From Ischnura elegans (taxonomy: Eukaryota; Arthropoda; Insecta; Odonata; Coenagrionidae): a stretch of 64,000 bases of DNA. The stretch spans positions 38,359,644 to 38,423,643 of the forward strand of contig NC_060251.1 of the NCBI RefSeq assembly GCF_921293095.1, read 5' to 3'. Each line of letters opens with the position of its first letter. The first letter of the stretch is position 1. A program made the translations under genes and the position numbers. Under the pieces are notes generated by a model. That model saw only the letters and a list, made by a program, of their open reading frames with translations, made no database searches and was not told the origin of the DNA. This document shows positions 23,580-33,661 of the stretch, piece by piece.

Positions 23580-23990
23580 GATGTGGGGGTGGAGAAGAAT
23601 GGAGAGGGTGAAGTGGACAGAGAAGAGGAGGAACGACGAAGTGCTGGAAATGGTGGGTGAGGAGAGGCAGCTTCTAGATGTGATATAGATGAGACAGAAT
23701 GTATGTATGGAATAGAATAGAATAGAATTTTATTGTTCGAGGACTAGTGTCCTATGGAACAGGATTACAATTCAACAAAGGAGGGAGTACTTAGTTGGGA
23801 GGGGATGTTGAAAACGATGTCAGAGGGTTGAATGTTAGGTAAACGAGGGAGAGGAAGGAAGAGAATAGGATTTTTAGATAAATTAAAAGGTAGTAGACGT
23901 TACAGTGAATTGAAGAGTTACGTGCTTGAAAGAAGGAGAGGCTCTCTGAATGTTTCTTAAGCAACCCAGGAAAACCTTACTTAATCGGTG
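23580..23990 (+). mobile_element. Non-LTR 3' fragment (copy B) with nested insertion
   Basis: Same LINE fragment as in copies A and C, but here it runs to the LINE 3' end (ACCTTACTTAATCGG at 23971). A 71-base piece at 23711-23781, starting AATAGAATAGAATAGAATTT and absent from A and C, looks like the truncated 3' end of another LINE in reverse orientation. Confidence 0.7.
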
Positions 23991-24887
23991 GGATGCTTTA
24001 TTAATTAATCAAAATGATATTTCTGATCATTTACTTATCTTATTGTCTCTATTTTCTTAAATTCACCACTTTTCACTTTGCCTCTAGTCTATTTCACTTT
24101 ATGTTCCACTTCTTTTTTTTTTCACTTTCATTGCTAAAAATTTTAAATTTTAAGTTCAATCATTTTTTTTATTCAATAAACTTTGATGCAAACAAACTCT
24201 TTGCCGTGACTTTATTGGCTTCTCCTTCTTTATGATGATCGTAGCGCTGACATCGGATTTTAGCGGTCATTATTTGAACTGACCTCCACATTTGATTCTA
24301 AACTCGCTTCCGCTCGCCTCTGCAAAGTTCTCAAAAGAAAAGGAAATGCCAATTTTCTCAGCACCTTGATCAGTATATGTATTCACCTACATCAGTTTCC
24401 ACATTGGCAGTTATACAGCCTCATTGATTTCAATGTTGCAGCCACTGAACGATTCATTTCTCGTAATTAAATGGACCTGATGGTGTTGTACGATATAAAT
24501 TACCGCTAGTCTTCTTGTCAACCAGTCAATAGTGATTTTTCACACATTCTTTCTGCACATGTGTTACATTAATAGATTGCTAGCTTCACGCTTGCCACTC
24601 TTAAATACTTAACCTCATCAGCGTATCTTTTCTGCAAATTGACTATATTCTTTGTCACACCCTTCACTCCCAAACTTTCTCTTTCGCCTATGAAACTAAT
24701 TTTTTGGCTTTTTGTGTGTTCAACGGAAGGTCTTTTCTCACCCCGCATATGTTTCTCAATTATAAAACCCTCGTCACGATTGAAATATTTACTTAATTAT
24801 TTTACATCTACATTTCAACATGATACCCTGTTAGCCATGCAAAACAACCTTAGCGTACTTACTTAGCGTACGTAAGTACATGGAAAA

Positions 24888-25530
24888 AAAAGATTTTATT
24901 AAAACTATCAAACTGGTGTGATAGGGATTATTTCTGTTAAATATACTTAAAATTTGATATAAATTACTAAGCATTTGATTTATTTTACCAAACGCTCTTA
25001 ATATTTTTCATCAAACAGTTTGATATTTCTAATTTGGTCAATTGTACGAAAGAGTTTGGTAAAAATAACTGAATTAATTCAATTCGATCCAGAGTTTGGT
25101 AACTTTTATCGAAGTTATGATTAATTTTACGAAGGTGCTTGCTTGTTTGGTAAAAATTATCAAACTCTACATTTTGTGCAAATTTGGTTTGAGTGAACTT
25201 ACTAAGGGTGCGATTCATAGGCGACACTGAAATTGCTCACTTTACAAAGTCTCTCGTTACGGTAAAGTGAGACTTTAGCTAAAGTTCGTTTCAAAGTCGT
25301 CCCAAGGATCTCACTTTATTAAGCGGAACTTCAGCTGCTTAAGTCTCGATCAGGCATTGAAATTTTGAGTGCTGGCAATGAACGCTGCGAAAAAATGAAG
25401 AAAAAGTCGACACGCGATATTAAACGCGTACTTGTTTACATGTTTCTGACGACTGGATTACCGAGTTGTATTTTGCAATCTGTTATTGACGCTGAGCATA
25501 AGATGAGGAAGACAGAGAAGGAAAAAAACC
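24888..25530. other. Copy-B-specific block rich in TTTGGTAA / ATCAAAC
   Basis: Copies A and C have different sequence here (A about 600-800). Between 24900 and 25205, motifs such as TTTGGTAAAAAT and ATCAAACT recur at least eight times in both orientations. The part 25206-25330 has GTGAGACTTTAGCTAAAGTT. This looks like a small non-autonomous DNA element joined to another repeat. The open frames in it are not conserved. Confidence 0.35.
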
Positions 25531-26724
25531 ATTTGGGAAGGAGCAATCCCAAGCTGTTAACAGCTACCACTCTTCCCACGCCACCTGCCTGCTCTTGGAA
25601 TTGCCCATAGCCAGTAATCATCCCATTGCCATCGGCCTTTTTACTAACTCCACTCTCCTATTGCCTTTCTTCCACTCCCTTAACTACATGAGCAAGGTAT
25701 TTCTAGAGGTATCTGCAATACTTCTGGAGGTGGTTGGGGAGACAATTTTGAGCACTTTTTTTGTTAATAAACATGGGGTCGAAACTTATCAGTAACTAAG
25801 CTATGGCAAAGCAGATATTTTTGAATAAAACTGCATTTACAATGTAAACGGTTTTTTTAAGTATCCAGCCCTTTCGAAATTTATACTCTGAAATTTTATG
25901 GTCATTAAATTATTAAGGTCGGACGAAAACGTGCCATTATTGTCTAAAACAATCTCAAAATGGGTGAAATTCTGCAATGATATTGTTGATACTGATTCAA
26001 AGCTCTCGCGTAATTTAGTTCAAAGAAAATTGTTTCAGGCAATTATATTAATACATTTTCGTCCAACCTTTATTATTTAATGTCCTTAAAAATCCAGGGT
26101 ATTGACTACAATGTCGAAAAGGCTGGGTACCCAAGATGATCCATTTTCATGGTAGCGGAAAATGGCATCCAAAAATGTTTTCATTTTCACAGCCCAGTTA
26201 CATGCACACGACAAACTGTGGATATTTTATAAAACCGATTAAAAAGCGTGCAAAGAGACAGAATTTATCAAGCATATTTGGGACGAACTGCGGTCCCCTC
26301 TATGTATTCCATCTGGCTAGAGCAACGTTGTGGGTAATTCATGAACGAAATAACGTTAAATTGCCCATAATAACCCACGGAGTTTGGGGTGCATCATTCA
26401 TCTTTTTATTCGCACCAATACGATATACCCCCTTACGTATAGTATACCGTAACCCAATTTTATGCTATGTCACCCGCAGGTGTAGCACTGAGGCCAGCCT
26501 TAGCTAGTGTGAATGAATTTTAAACATAGACTTGCAGTAGTGGCGAATTACACTAGATAAAATGGTAATATTTTTCGGATCCCCCCACTACTGCTGGAAG
26601 GTTACCCTCCAGGTCCCCTACCAAGCCCCCTCACCCTATGTCCCTATCTTGGAGCTGACTTGCTGTAATCTTTGTTCTTACCTATTTTTCGTGAATGAAA
26701 TTCCTTTTAAGTTTATCAACAGAC

Positions 26725-27713
26725 TAGAGCTGTGTCGGTCATGAATGAATCGTTCAAAATGAACGATTCAAGGGCATGAACCGAACGAATCTACTTTTTC
26801 CACTTGAATCCTTCAAAATGAACGATGGAAGATTCAAATCCTCCAAATAAAAATTGTCCAATAAGAACGATTTGAATTCGGTTTGACTGCGTTGATGCTA
26901 CCTATGAAAGGCGGTGAATCATCATTTGATTCCGACGAATGGCCATACAGGTTGGCAATAAAAATGAACTCTTCACCATGTTTACTATTGATCTGACTCG
27001 TAGAAATATTCGGTATGTATCATAGTGTGACGGAGCTAAATAAACACTGATTTTGCCGAATGTCATAAGAGCTTTTTCATGGATAAATCAGTGTTACAAC
27101 TATTCTTCAGACGATAACAGTGAAATGAAAATTCTTCAGGCACGGGAATTTTTTAGATGAAATTAAAATGAATTCTCCACTTTCACAGTTCAATGTTTTC
27201 ATAAGTATGAAAGTCTTTGACAAATAGTTGCATGCAATGGAACAGATAAAAATGCATGTAATCTGACGGATTGAACTAGTTTAAGGGTTATTTGCATTGA
27301 GAGTAATTGCATTTCACATTTAATTTATCGTGGACTACGTACTAATTTTGTATTGAAGAGAAGGAGGATGGCATTCATGGCATAACATTCAGACAGATCG
27401 AAGAGGTTTTATTGGCTGAAAGTAATTAATTAGAGATGCGTTTAAAATGAAAATTCATAATTACCGCGAATTTCTATCCGTCATAATATTTGAAATGCAG
27501 TAGGATGACAGATTCTCATGGATTCAAGCATGATATATTCATTACACTTACATATAATGTATTCTTTATGGATTCAGAATTCACGCAGTATGGAGATTCA
27601 CATGGATTCGAGATTCCCACGGTTCATTATGAACGATTTAAAGAACCGATTCATTGCCATGAATCAAAACCCATAAACCGAATCCACAGAATGAACCGAA
27701 ATTATCACCGCTA
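26725..27713. mobile_element. Non-autonomous hAT element, 989 bp, 8-bp duplication
   Basis: Flanked by CAACAGAC on both sides (26717-26724 and 27714-27721). The matching site in copy C (near 49615) reads TCAAACAGACTG with no insertion. The termini TAGAGCTGTG and TAGCGGTGAT (reverse) are short imperfect hAT-type inverted repeats. The ends are packed with GATTC / GAATC motifs in ATGAACGATTCA-like units, as expected for subterminal transposase-binding sites. There is no transposase; the 92-residue frame inside is not a gene. Confidence 0.85.
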
Positions 27714-29944
27714 CAACAGACTGCCTCTCTTTAATCTTTGTTATGATGGAAAAACACTTCTTCCTTGATGTCGAGTTAGCATAGATCTTCGTTTTATTGC
27801 CTGCTCATATTTAGATGTCCTAATCAATTTCTCCGTCCTTCGCAAACACTGTATCACTATGGACGCACTAAATCTTCCATTAGTTCCATAATATTTCGCC
27901 ATCCTCCTCCTCTTCAATGTCCCAGTAATTTAGCTCTGCATCTCCTTTTGATGGGTCACAGGAAGTGATAGCCTGGTTTTAATTAGAGAACAGTGTTTGA
28001 GTAAATGTTAAAGCGACATCTATCATAGGGAAAAGTTCTCTAGTATTCTATGTTCAGCTCTGGCTTCGGAACTGTGGCGCCATACGTACGAGTGATTGGC
28101 CTTAAAGCCATTATGATGTTACAAAATCTCCATTACCTCTTCCAATATGGTTACCTACGGCTTTTAGTGGTTAAATTGTCCAATAAAACTGGATTAGAAT
28201 AAAACGAAGGAAAGTAGATATTATTTTAGTCTTCTCAAGATGTATCACCTACTTATATAACTGTCTACTTATATAACTGTCGTTCTTTTTGGGTTTATAA
28301 TATACTGTTTGCATTTGAAGCCATGTTTTACCATTAATACTATTTTCATTGAAGCAACAGTACAAATTGCCAATAATTTCTGCATTCAGGCCTGTACATA
28401 CACGTTGACTCACCGATTGAAGGATTTAATTTTTTTCGCGAGATACAATTTAATAGTTTTTTATACAGGCGTAATAGTATTAACGTCCAATTTTTTAGCC
28501 TAATTTCATCTATCTCATACACTAATTTGACTTACCAAGAGTTAAGATTTGTATACAAATATGACTTTCGCTGACTGATATAGCCCATAATTACATGTAT
28601 TTATGCACGAGTGGTTCTCAGATAATATGGCAATCAATGAAACATGGCCAACTCCATTTCTCTTTCCCAGATTAGAATGCTCCATATTTAGGCGGTCAGT
28701 TATTTTCACTTGAACGGAAATGGGTTTGAATAATCGTTTAGTTTTCTTTATCAGCGTTGCAAATGTTTTAACGCATGAAACATTCTTGCCGTAATGAATA
28801 ATCCTAGTCCAGGGTTACCTTCTGTCCAATTCTTGAAGATATGATGCTTTTAAATGCATATCATAATGACTCAGAATTCGACAGCGAATTTTTAATTTTT
28901 TTCGGATTATTTTAATTTTTAGGAAAACAGTAATGGAACTTCGTTGAGCTGGAAGAATAACATTTTAAACATCTATAACGCTATCAATATAAGTTAAATA
29001 AGATCATTGCACGATCACGGTGTTCGTAAGTTAACTAACCACAAATGAAGGGTTTCGGAATTATTAAGTGAATTCACTCTATTCATGAAGTACGGTTTTC
29101 TGTAACTTTTATGAAACACAATGAAATCTTGCGAGTGATGGCTCCTTTCCGATATTCAAACCTGTTCGATAATAAGATAACCCTGAGCGAGTAATGATTT
29201 CGGCTCTTTCCGGTAGTTCTTAATCGGTTATTAAGAAGCGTGAGAGTTAGAAAAATCACTCTAGGCCATTTAACCCTCATTAGTAATGATAAATATTTTA
29301 TCTTGCCTTATAGTTGACCAACTCATTTTTCAAACGAAAAAACAGCAGAAACATCTTCGAGGCATTGCATACTTATAGGATCAAGGAAGCAATATAAGTT
29401 TAAAAAATGTACTTAACCTCAAAAAATTGTTATCAATGTTGTTAATACGGAACGAATTATAGCACCGCAAACGTCATTAGTATAATAATAGGGGATAAAG
29501 ATATCGTCTTGATCACTGGCCAACAAACCTAAGATTGGATTGACGCAGCTCTTCACCTAATTTTCCTATCGCATAATAGTTTCCCTTCAAAATCAACTGC
29601 ATTCAAATACGTAACCATCGAATCTGCTCGTTGACTGCTATGTTTACCTCAAGGGAAAGCTAACTGTGGTCCCCAGCGATTTTTGTTGAGACAGGCGAAG
29701 GAAAATTCAGAGGTGCGCGCATGATACCGTTGAATTCACCTCTATTCTTCGGTGTTCATCGCGAGTCATGCTCTAGGTTGAAGAAAACTCGGTGATCAGT
29801 CGCGTATTTGCTCGACGAAGAAAGGAAATGATTAGCCTCATTTGATTTTCCCTCACCGACCAAAGAATAACTACTCTCTGACAAGGAAAACCATTTTTGC
29901 GCGGAGCGATTGTTGTGATACTTTTCGGATACTTTTTTTCTTGT

Positions 29945-30890
29945 TGTTTGTTGGGGCCTTTATTGGAATACTTTTTCCCCAAAGTACATGGAGGACTTTA
30001 GGACGACAGCTTCAAAGAATCCCCCCTTCAAACCGTAGATGTTACTGCAATATGACAAGATCTTAATGCGGGGACACATCTGGGAAAAGCTGGACAAGTT
30101 CCAACCCTATGTCATGAGAATTGACTGAGACATCAAATTTAGTGAGGAAGTGGACAGCGGCGGGAAGTTGCCCTTTTTTAATACCCACATCACAAGAAGG
30201 AAAAATGGAACGTTTGGACACAATGAATGTAAAGAATAACTCATGCTGTTATCAGTGCTTTTGATTTAGAATTCTTGGCCGGTTTCTAAAATCCAGTATT
30301 AACTTGCAGTGTAGCCATGCTAACCGTCATAAAACATCTGTCACTAACCTGATTGGTGAAACTGGTCGTAATAGCTAATAAAGTTGTGTAGAGTTATTGC
30401 TGAATTATCAGAGGAAGCTTACCGAAAATAGTGGCGTTCCATAGCCAATTTTTTTTTGTGATGCCGTTAAATATTTTTGTATTTTTCTTTTGGCTGCGAT
30501 GGCTTTAGCCAATTATAGTAAAAGGGTAGGTCATCCTTAATCACAAGTACAGTATACAAAATCTTGGGACACACTGTGTGCCGAAAAAAAATAAAAAGCC
30601 GACGATCACCAACAGATATCTCCTTGCCGTATCCCATCTTCACCTAGCACAAATTAATCGATTGAAGACTGAAATTATCCATCAGTCCATCGCTGCCACC
30701 GTCGACGACCGCAGGGACGAAGAGCTGAATGAATTAATGAAAATACTTACGAGAATAAATATAAACGAAAAAAAGAACGACCATCCCTCAGATATTAAGA
30801 CACCAAAGCTCAAGTCTTGGAGAAGAAAATATCGAGGAGTAGAAAAAAGTCTTCCTACCATCCGTCAAAGGAATGACGAATAAACTATCC
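29945..30890 (+). pseudogene. Penelope-like element reverse transcriptase fragment (copy B)
   Basis: Duplicate of 6256-7190. The most intact stretch, 30578-30883, reads NRYLLAVSHLHLAQINRLKT and continues through IIHQSIAATVDDRRDEELNE, the region after the reverse transcriptase palm in Penelope-like proteins. Upstream GKLP-like pieces and a YVDD remnant are frameshifted. The endonuclease (GIY-YIG) part is not seen. Confidence 0.8.
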
Positions 30891-31344
30891 AGAATATTAC
30901 AAAGGTAACAGATAGAAACCGTGTTTGACAATTTCAGTGCCAGTCGCTATTTAAAAGCCCTTCCTAAAAATCCGGCCATTTTTACAAAATTCATTCTTTT
31001 TTTTGACATTAGTAGCAAAATCATATTTGATAGGATACGTGTTTTAATAAAATTTACTTTGCTCTTATTATTGAATGAGTAGAGTTAATTTTTTGCTGAA
31101 TTTTAACTTTGTCATGTGGCTATGAAAAACTACGGTTTTTTTAAGTTGAAACAAATCATCTGCAGCCATCAAATACACTTTAATTATTTATGGTGCTCAA
31201 TTTGAAGTATGGGATTAAAGGAAATCATAGTGTTGTTCTACATGTAACATTACGTACATGTCAATTTTTAGAAAGTATCGGAGGCTTACGGGAGCAGCTG
31301 TGTGTTACGCTTTGTCGAGGGAGCTTTCGAGGCCATTGCAGGAG

Positions 31345-31411
31345 GCATCATCAGGCGATCCTAGGTGCCATATATTTTTCATCGCCTGATGATGCAACTT
31401 CAATGGTTGCA
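31345..31411 (+). repeat. Perfect 15-bp stem-loop with hammerhead-like core (B)
   Basis: GCATCATCAGGCGAT (31345-31359) pairs with ATCGCCTGATGATGC (31381-31395) around 21 bases. CTGATGA at 31386-31392 is followed by a second hairpin, TGCAAC-TTCAATG-GTTGCA. The copy A version has changed on both sides of the stem. See the Penelope context; the GAAA part of a true hammerhead core is missing. Confidence 0.4.
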
Positions 31412-31929
31412 GCAGCTCACTTGACAATGCGTAATACAAAGCTGCTATCGAAAGACTCCGATACTAATGATTCTCGCTGCGAAAGCCTGTTTTCAATCAC
31501 GAATATTACAAAAGAGTATTCTCAGTCGGCCTGTGTCGTCACAAAGCGTGTATTTAAATGGGTTTGCAAAAGTCGCCACTCGCGTCGCTGGTGGACAAAT
31601 TAATCAGAATTCTACGGGAAAATAAGGTATAATTAGGAGTATTTACCAAATTTGATATTCCTTATGATATGATTTCTCAAATTGATAACTTTTCAAACCT
31701 GTTCCTCGCAATTACACAATTATAAACACTATACAGCATAATATTGAAAAAAAGTGGATTGTAATGCATTCATCACCGACAGGATATTTTTTGTAAGCCG
31801 ATTAACATGAGACCGAAGTTGTTTTTGCTATTAAAAAGTGACATCTTAATCAAAGTCTTTACTACCATGCGTATGCATGAAATGCAGTTTGCTGCTGATC
31901 ATCAACAAAGGTATAAAGTGTTAAGAATG

Positions 31930-32480
31930 CCGCAGGGTGCTACCCTTCCCCCATGGCCGGCGCATCCGGCCCGGGGTACTGGTGGCGTAGATTAGAGGAA
32001 CGGCGAAGCCGGCCACTACGATAGCTACCACTTCTTCCAGGCCGGTGAAGCCGGCCCCGTGAACTTCGGGGACAGAGCGTCGAGGAACGGCGTAGCCGAT
32101 CCGAGCTGTCTGGCGGTGAAACCTGCCGCGGCGGTCGCTACCGTTTACCTCTGGCCGGCGCAGCCGGCCTCGTTGATTTTGAAACAGTGTTTCAAGGAAC
32201 GGCGAAGCCGTTCCGTGTTGTGTGGTGGCGAAGCTGGCCACAGCGGTGGCTACCCCTTCTTTCTAGCCGGCGAAGCCACCTCCGTGGGCTTACGGGACAG
32301 GTGTCCAAGGGGCGGTGAAGCTGTTCCGAGGTGAGTTCCCTCGAAGCCGGCCGTGGCGACCCGAGAGCAGAGTCCTCTGGATTGTTGATAATACACCCTA
32401 TGAGGGAGTAGTCTAGAGAACTGCCATCCAGAGGACTCTGCCCGAATGTCCCTTACACTCCCAGCTGGCCGACGAAGCCG
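31930..32480. repeat. GC-rich imperfect tandem repeat with embedded palindromes
   Basis: Units of roughly 95-115 bases start with AGGAACGGCGAAGCCG-like sequence near 31995, 32090, 32192 and 32306. Each is followed by GCTACC and a GGCCGGCGAAGCCGGCC-type palindrome. The block is strongly GC-rich in an AT-rich neighbourhood and lies about 1 kb downstream of the lipase stop codon. Open frames run on both strands because stops are rare, but none looks like a protein. Confidence 0.65.
32367..32441. repeat. Perfect 16-bp inverted repeat at the end of the GC block
   Basis: GCAGAGTCCTCTGGAT (32367-32382) and ATCCAGAGGACTCTGC (32426-32441) are perfectly complementary around a 43-base loop. It may mark the terminus of the GC-rich element. 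Confidence 0.6.
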
Positions 32481-32499
32481 TTACTCCAATAAAAATTGT

Positions 32500-33320
32500 T
32501 CCAACACCCACAAAATTAGACGGCTAAGCATGGATCCGGGGATTTAAAGGGGCGTATCCTCTTGACGAGCGCGGTAATCAATGATTATTTGGTAGCTCAT
32601 AGCGATTGAACTCACCTGTTATGAGCAAGTTTTCACTAGTTAAGCCCTTAGTTTGTACTTCATTTTATTCTATTCATTTTTCTTAGAAGTAACTCTATTC
32701 TGAAAAAAAGGGCACCGTAAAAGACAAGGGTGCTGAGATCAAGGAGTCTGATCGGTGGCTCACATCTGAAATCTTCCTCTTCAATGCCACTTTATTGTCT
32801 TTCTAAAAGTATTTTTGAAGGGATTTTTTAATGCTTTGTTCAAGCGTCCATGTGTAACTAATCCGTAGAAAAAATAAAAGAAAAAGGCGCTTAAACATTA
32901 CATATTTGTCCCTCTGACACAACAGAATGGACCACCTTACAGCCGTATCCGATAGTTGAATGCTTGAGCATGGTAATGGTGGTGGAGTAAGCCTACTCGT
33001 TTTAAGGTTACAAAATAAGTAAAGATGTATAGAGGATAAAAAAAGGATTCTCATTTGACGTGCTCTGTTTGACATCTGAGATATGAAGGGAAAATCTTTT
33101 ATAATTCATTTGAGGTAAAGGCTCTACAATGCCATATAATATTTCATACCATTGGGGCAGCTTCAGAATATTTTCTGATTCGTCTGATAGGACAGTTCTT
33201 AGCATTTTGATGGGTACTTAATGTTTTTTTTTTCATTCCAATGCAGTTTATGCCAACTTTGGAAAGAGTTTATAGCATCTGTCAGTCCTTTTCAATTACT
33301 TAGTCGTGGTAAAAATCTTT
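32500..33320. other. Gene-free stretch downstream of the lipase gene
   Basis: I see no recognisable gene. Minus-strand open frames here (for example 33205-33008) lack family resemblance and lie beyond the likely polyadenylation signal. Confidence 0.4.
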
Positions 33321-33329
33321 TGTGTAATT

Positions 33330-33335
33330 TTTATT
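33330..33335 (-). promoter_or_regulatory. Probable polyadenylation signal of the lipase gene
   Basis: AATAAA on the minus strand, about 165 bases after the stop codon at 33501. It is the first exact match downstream on that strand. Confidence 0.45.
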
Positions 33336-33500
33336 TAATATTTGGTTTTGAACATTTGGATCTTGTGTTAGTTTTAATAATACGGTTACAGAACATGTAG
33401 TTTGTTGATTGAAGTGTGGTTTTATGGTCTACTTTTTAACTTATCTTTGCTAGAAAAGTCACCTCTGGCTTTCATGCTTGGGGATATGATATGTTTGGTC

Positions 33501-33661
33501 TCACTGGTGACAGTATTTACGATATGTCTCCGAATTTTTTTCAGTGAATAGATAGGGATTTTTCTTTGTTGGACATTTGATGCCTTGAAAGAAGATATCT
33601 TTAAGTGTCTTGGTTTTTTTTCCCACTGGCTCCAGCATATTATTCCAAAGAGTTCGTGCCA
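33501..33661 (-). CDS. Lipase gene exon 7 (terminal)
   Basis: Acceptor tttgcag, then VARTLWNNMLEPVGKKT and KCPTKKNPYLF, ending CHQ and TGA. The motif LWNNMLEP(V/I)G and the KCP...PYL segment are typical of the C-terminal end of a phospholipase B1 domain. No hydrophobic tail follows. Confidence 0.9.

Larger units (their letters stand above)
22538..31823. repeat. Segmental duplication copy B
   Basis: Matches copy C from the exon-1 copy onward (22538 with 46200) and copy A from 23337 to 31823. Copy-specific changes include a 70-base insertion at 23711-23781, a differing block at 24888-25530 and the 989-bp hAT element at 26725-27713. It lacks the MITEs of copy A and the piggyBac of copy C. Confidence 0.85.

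Noticed and set aside
26725-27713. 92-residue frame at 27490-27768 as a gene
   Set aside because: It is formed by GATTC-rich subterminal repeats of the hAT element and crosses its boundary.
31921-32334. Overlapping long open frames on both strands in the GC-rich block
   Set aside because: Stops are rare in GC-rich repeats. The translations are repetitive and match nothing recognised.
31930-32480. Possible CRISPR-like array from regularly spaced GGCGAAGCCGG palindromes
   Set aside because: Spacing and repeat sequence are irregular, spacers are themselves related, there are no cas genes and the context is eukaryotic.
33008-33205. Extra lipase exon downstream of exon 7
   Set aside because: Exon 7 ends with a stop matching the paralogue, and a polyadenylation signal lies between.
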